64,000 nt of DNA from Saxidomus purpurata (lineage: Eukaryota; Mollusca; Bivalvia; Venerida; Veneridae), in assembly GCA_022818135.1 (NCBI GenBank), contig JAFMSR010000019.1, forward strand, positions 4,383,357-4,447,356, read 5' to 3'. Positions 60,277 through 64,000 of the stretch are shown one piece after another. The notes beneath the pieces were generated by a model. The model searched no databases, had not been told where the DNA came from, and saw only the letters and a program-made list of their open reading frames with translations. The position numbers were made by a program, and so were the translations under genes. How positions within the stretch are numbered: position 1 is the stretch's first letter; each line of letters opens with the position of its first letter.

Positions 60277-60630
60277 TGCAGATTAAATTCTTCGAAACAT
60301 ATATTATGTGTTCAATGAACATAAAATAAGAAATAAATACGTTTTCAAAGAAAAACCTATGGCAAAAAATGCCTCATTTTATCACAATTAATAAAGAGGC
60401 CTTCTATAATAAATCGCATTCATCCGTTAATTGTACAACAACAACTCTACATAGATTATTGAATGGTTTACGGTACTGCAGTATATTTTAAACCGCTGAT
60501 GGTATCGATAATGACTGGGAACGCATAGCTGAAACCTTTAGGTTAAGTAATAATAATTCCAAATATTGTATTATTTATGTTTTGAAAGTTATTTAGTTTG
60601 ACATCAGTTGTATGGTATACGTCTCTTTAA
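60277..60630. mobile_element. MITE, TTAAAGGG family, copy 3 (inverted, one end lost)
   Basis: The reverse complement aligns with copies 1 and 2 (ACATAGATTATTGAATGG, AATCGCATTCATCC-like, TTAGTTTGACATCAG) and ends at TTAA at 60627-60630. The opposite terminus is missing. Confidence 0.65.
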
Positions 60631-62580
60631 GTTTCAGGTTTATGTTTAGGTTTTAATTGACAGCTTTTTTGATCCCGGAAGACAGAACTAGCAACAATGG
60701 ATGATAAAGGTTTCACCAAAATTCTCGTTTTTTTTCCATACCCTTCATTGGACACTGATGGGATATAACATTGAAACACTTTATTTTATTATTATTTCTA
60801 TTACTGTTAATTGCGTAATATTTGCGATGATTTAATTTTCGCTATTTTCCCGAATTTTCTCCTTTCGCGAATAAGACTGTCGCGAAAAATATCGCGAAAT
60901 TTTCGTCACATGCAATTTACCAAATTTACAGTAACAGACTGTGTACGTGATCAGCTCAACTCGTATTTCATGTAAAGGAGTGTTTCGATTTAACTGAAAG
61001 CGCTGATTTTATCATGATAAATGAGAACAATGTGGCTGAATTTCGTGCAAAGGTTGTAATGAATTCTTCCTTGATTCGTCAGACTTTCTGTCATATCACA
61101 GAAGATTGATCAAAGTGTTCAAAGAAAAAAGCAAATCTTGCTTTATTTGTCTTTAGAGGATCGTTCAAAGATGATTTCTCTAGCATCATATTGCCATGGC
61201 AGCTTAGAACAATCGATTATGCAAATGTATTCTTGTTCAAATTTAGCTTAACAGGAAGGAAATAAATATTACACGCAGACTTAATGGCAACAGTTTTCTA
61301 AAAAAAATAAGTCAAGAAAAGGTAGTATTTTTCTTCTCTATGAAACCGTCTGACATTGCAGTTGATTTGAATTCGTATATATATTCAATAATTATTCTTG
61401 TTTCTAAAGTAGGTCAAACAGGTATCGATCACCTTCATTAAGCAGTCACCTGCCTTGAATTGATATGTACATTCACTACAGAGCACAGTATTGCATATGG
61501 GGGAGATGAAAATATACAAGGACAAAGTGTTGAAAAAAAACATGTAAACAAATTATGTTTTACTGAAAATGGCTTATAACAGCCCGTTAGCGGTCTATGA
61601 TGTCATACAGAACTCATTTGAACATTATGTGACATCATACATAACACTTCCGAATGTTATATGACAAGATACCCTGAGTGTGTGTCTTTAGATATAATGA
61701 AACATATTTCTGTACCTTTTACATGTATAGACTTAACCCATTTCTACCAAGAGAGTATCACTTCTGCGTTTGGAAAGTCTACTTCTTTAGATATGATTAT
61801 TTTGCAGAACTGTGATCCAATTGGCTTACAACTTTAAACCTCATCAGACGACATTGTATTTATCGTCTGCTCCGAGAGTAGCTGTTTGAAAAGGTATTAT
61901 ATAATCATGACAGAAATTCCCGATGAGAAATTGTATCAATTAATGTAGAAGAGTCATGGATGGCAGTCGAAAATAGCCACAGATGGAACCTAGTTAGATA
62001 AGAGGCTATTTTCAGACTTTACATGACGTCAGAGGTGTATAATGTGTTGAATGATCTATCAATGCCTGTATTATAGTAAGTGTCTCATAAACTATCTGAA
62101 CAATTATTTAGTGATTGAGTTAAGACATTATAGAGGCACTCCCTGTATCTAGCAGACAGACAAGTGAGCTCAATAATCACTTAATACACTAAATAAATCT
62201 ATAGGAACAACAGATATTGGAAAATGCCGGAAACAAATTGCTAACCACCCATTACAACAAGCGAACAGCACTGAAAGAGTAGCGTTTGTAAGTGTACAGC
62301 AACTACTTTACTTAGATTATAAAATGTTCCACAGTATTGAACTATATTTTTAAAACGCTGCCTTTACCGATTATGGCTATAAAAACCATTCAGGTTAAGT
62401 AATAGTACTAGCAAATATTCTGTTATTTTTGCTTTTAAAGAAATTTAATTTGATACATGTACCAGTCTTTAATCCGAGTAGAACGCTATTCAGATTATCG
62501 GAAAGTGTCAAATGCAAATTCAAAGGTCACACAAACATACCGAATATTTTCCGTTAAAGAATCAGTATACAGTACATTAT
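60631..62580. other. No gene recognised
   Basis: AT-rich DNA with a partial duplicate block near 61205-61290 and a TTAAAGGG-family fragment at about 62147-62440. Nothing coding seen. Confidence 0.5.
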
Positions 62581-62589
62581 AGGTTTACT

Positions 62590-63165
62590 GTTTGTTTAAT
62601 TTTGATATTTGCGACTGTATATTGTAGGAATAACTGTTTTATAATTTTGATATTTGCGACTGTATATACGGTTTTTTAATGGTTGCAAATATTTTTAACG
62701 GGGACGGCGTTAGCCGGAGCTGTTAAAACTGTTTTCGACCATTAAAACCGTATATACAGTCTCAAATGTCAAAATCACTACATAGTTAACCCTTTTCTAA
62801 CGCACACTACGTTTAAACGCCATTTGATTTTTGCGACTATATCTACGATATTTAATAGTCGCAAATTTAAACGACGCAACCAATCAGAAACGACGTTACG
62901 TCAATAGTGCGTTAGAAACGGTATTTAATAGGCGCATTTTAACGGCGATGGAGTTTACCGGAACCTTTAAAAATGTGTGCAGATCATTAAAAATCGCATA
63001 TACTGTCGAAAATGTCAAAGTCACCAAACAGTTAATCCTGTTATAACTCACAATGCTCTAAAATGCTATCATACGTGGTCGTTCGAATTTTGCGTCTATA
63101 TAAACTTAATTCAACCGTCGCAAATTAAAATGACGTCACCAGTCAAAAACGACGCTTAGAATTTT
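62590..63165. repeat. Dyad-symmetric repeat, two tandem versions
   Basis: Arms at 62644-62683 and 62738-62775 (TGCGACTGTATATACGG against CCGTATATACAGTCTCA) form a 38-bp hairpin around a GC-rich loop (GGGGACGGCGTTAGCCGG). A second, diverged version follows to 63165 with TTTTGCGACTATATCTACG and GGCGATGGAGTTTACCGGAA. No ORF of note. Confidence 0.65.
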
Positions 63166-64000
63166 GGATAAAAGCTCATATGATTATAATGGGTGTATTT
63201 TGAAATTATCATTTTGATTAATTACTTTTATTTTGAGTCTCTAAAATAATTCCGTTACTATTGGAAATATAAACTACTGCCTGAGTGTCCATTTGTTTTG
63301 TTGTCCTAGGTTTACTATTAAAAATTCATTTCTTACTGCAAAACTGATGCCCAAGCCTGAAGTTCCAAGCTGAACCCGGAAACTATTTACATGAAACTTC
63401 AATATTTACAATAAGGTGCAAGTCTATCATTCATCAATATAGCCACAAAACTAAATATGTCATAATTAAAACAAAGTTTCCCTTTTCCGAGCCAATAAAT
63501 AGAGATTCAAGGCTTTGTGTTCCTCCAGCAGCTTCAAAATTTCCTGATACAAGTCAAAACATTGTCATGGGTAAACGAACTTATAACATCTAGTGTTTTT
63601 GAGATCGTAAGTAAAACGTTCCTAATATTAGGCATTCCATAATAATTCACAACCTTTTGAAGGCTATTGATAGCCGGAAGATGACATGTGTCCATTTATG
63701 ATGCCTGTGAACCCAGGCGTGTTTGGAATTCAAACCATTTTTGGAGATTGCATGCAGATTCTTCCTATTTGAGAAAAACAGTTGACCGTTCCCAAACTAC
63801 GTTATAGTTCTTGATCTTTAAACTGGATAAAACTACCAGTATACGTAACAATTAAACTTTTCATGGTGTTTAGGTCTTCCATTGAGTAAAATACTTAGAA
63901 TGTGTAAGGGCTGAATCGACTGACAATAAGACTTTTCTATTCAACCACCGAACAGGTTTTAGTGGTGAAACTCTATAAATAGATGCAGTATGAAAGCCTT
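63166..64000. other. No gene recognised
   Basis: AT-rich, without a clear repeat or coding segment to the window end. Confidence 0.5.

Overview
The window looks like nuclear DNA from a bivalve mollusc. The DNA is AT-rich, genes are split by kilobase introns with GT-AG boundaries, and a single-exon B-box/NHL-like TRIM gene of the kind expanded in bivalves is present. The intergenic DNA is packed with tRNA-derived SINEs, short non-autonomous DNA transposons and minisatellites. The species cannot be named from the sequence alone.

Layout. 149-1954 (minus) is an intact intronless TRIM-like ORF of 601 residues with two B-boxes, a coiled coil and a beta-propeller-like C-terminus, and no RING. About 2-13.7 kb holds no recognisable gene, but it has a structured tandem element (7931-8880), a 140-bp repeat (9290-9716) and a TTAA-bounded MITE (9977-10316). 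13750-34264 (minus) is a nearly complete LMAN1/ERGIC-53 gene, the ER-to-Golgi cargo lectin. Twelve long exons and one 30-nt microexon were placed by splice sites, phase and homology, and the last exon ends in KKFF. Only the exon for the transmembrane segment could not be placed with confidence. 34.6-37.5 kb holds a reverse transcriptase fragment between direct repeats, a CGTACG-rich 700-bp MITE and a tRNA-Lys-derived SINE.

42332-46514 (plus) is an unrecognised four-exon gene for a protein of about 159 residues ending in a CaaX-like CTII. Its first coding exon is followed by three further tandem copies. An SGNH-hydrolase-like fragment (43743-44057, minus) lies in its first intron. 47-64 kb has no convincing gene. 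It holds homopolymer blocks that look like assembly artefacts, further MITE copies, foldback elements, a diverged segmental duplication (about 56.0-56.6 and 58.6-59.2 kb) and clusters of TGACGTCA sites.

The genes do not form a pathway: they are neighbours in a eukaryotic chromosome. The recurring theme is remodelling by tandem duplication and transposons close to exon edges. A microexon sits in the LMAN1 sugar-binding domain, and several tandem arrays start at or include an exon boundary (LMAN1 exons 9 and 12, and exon 1 of the unknown gene). An 809-bp transposon lies 60 bp from an LMAN1 exon.
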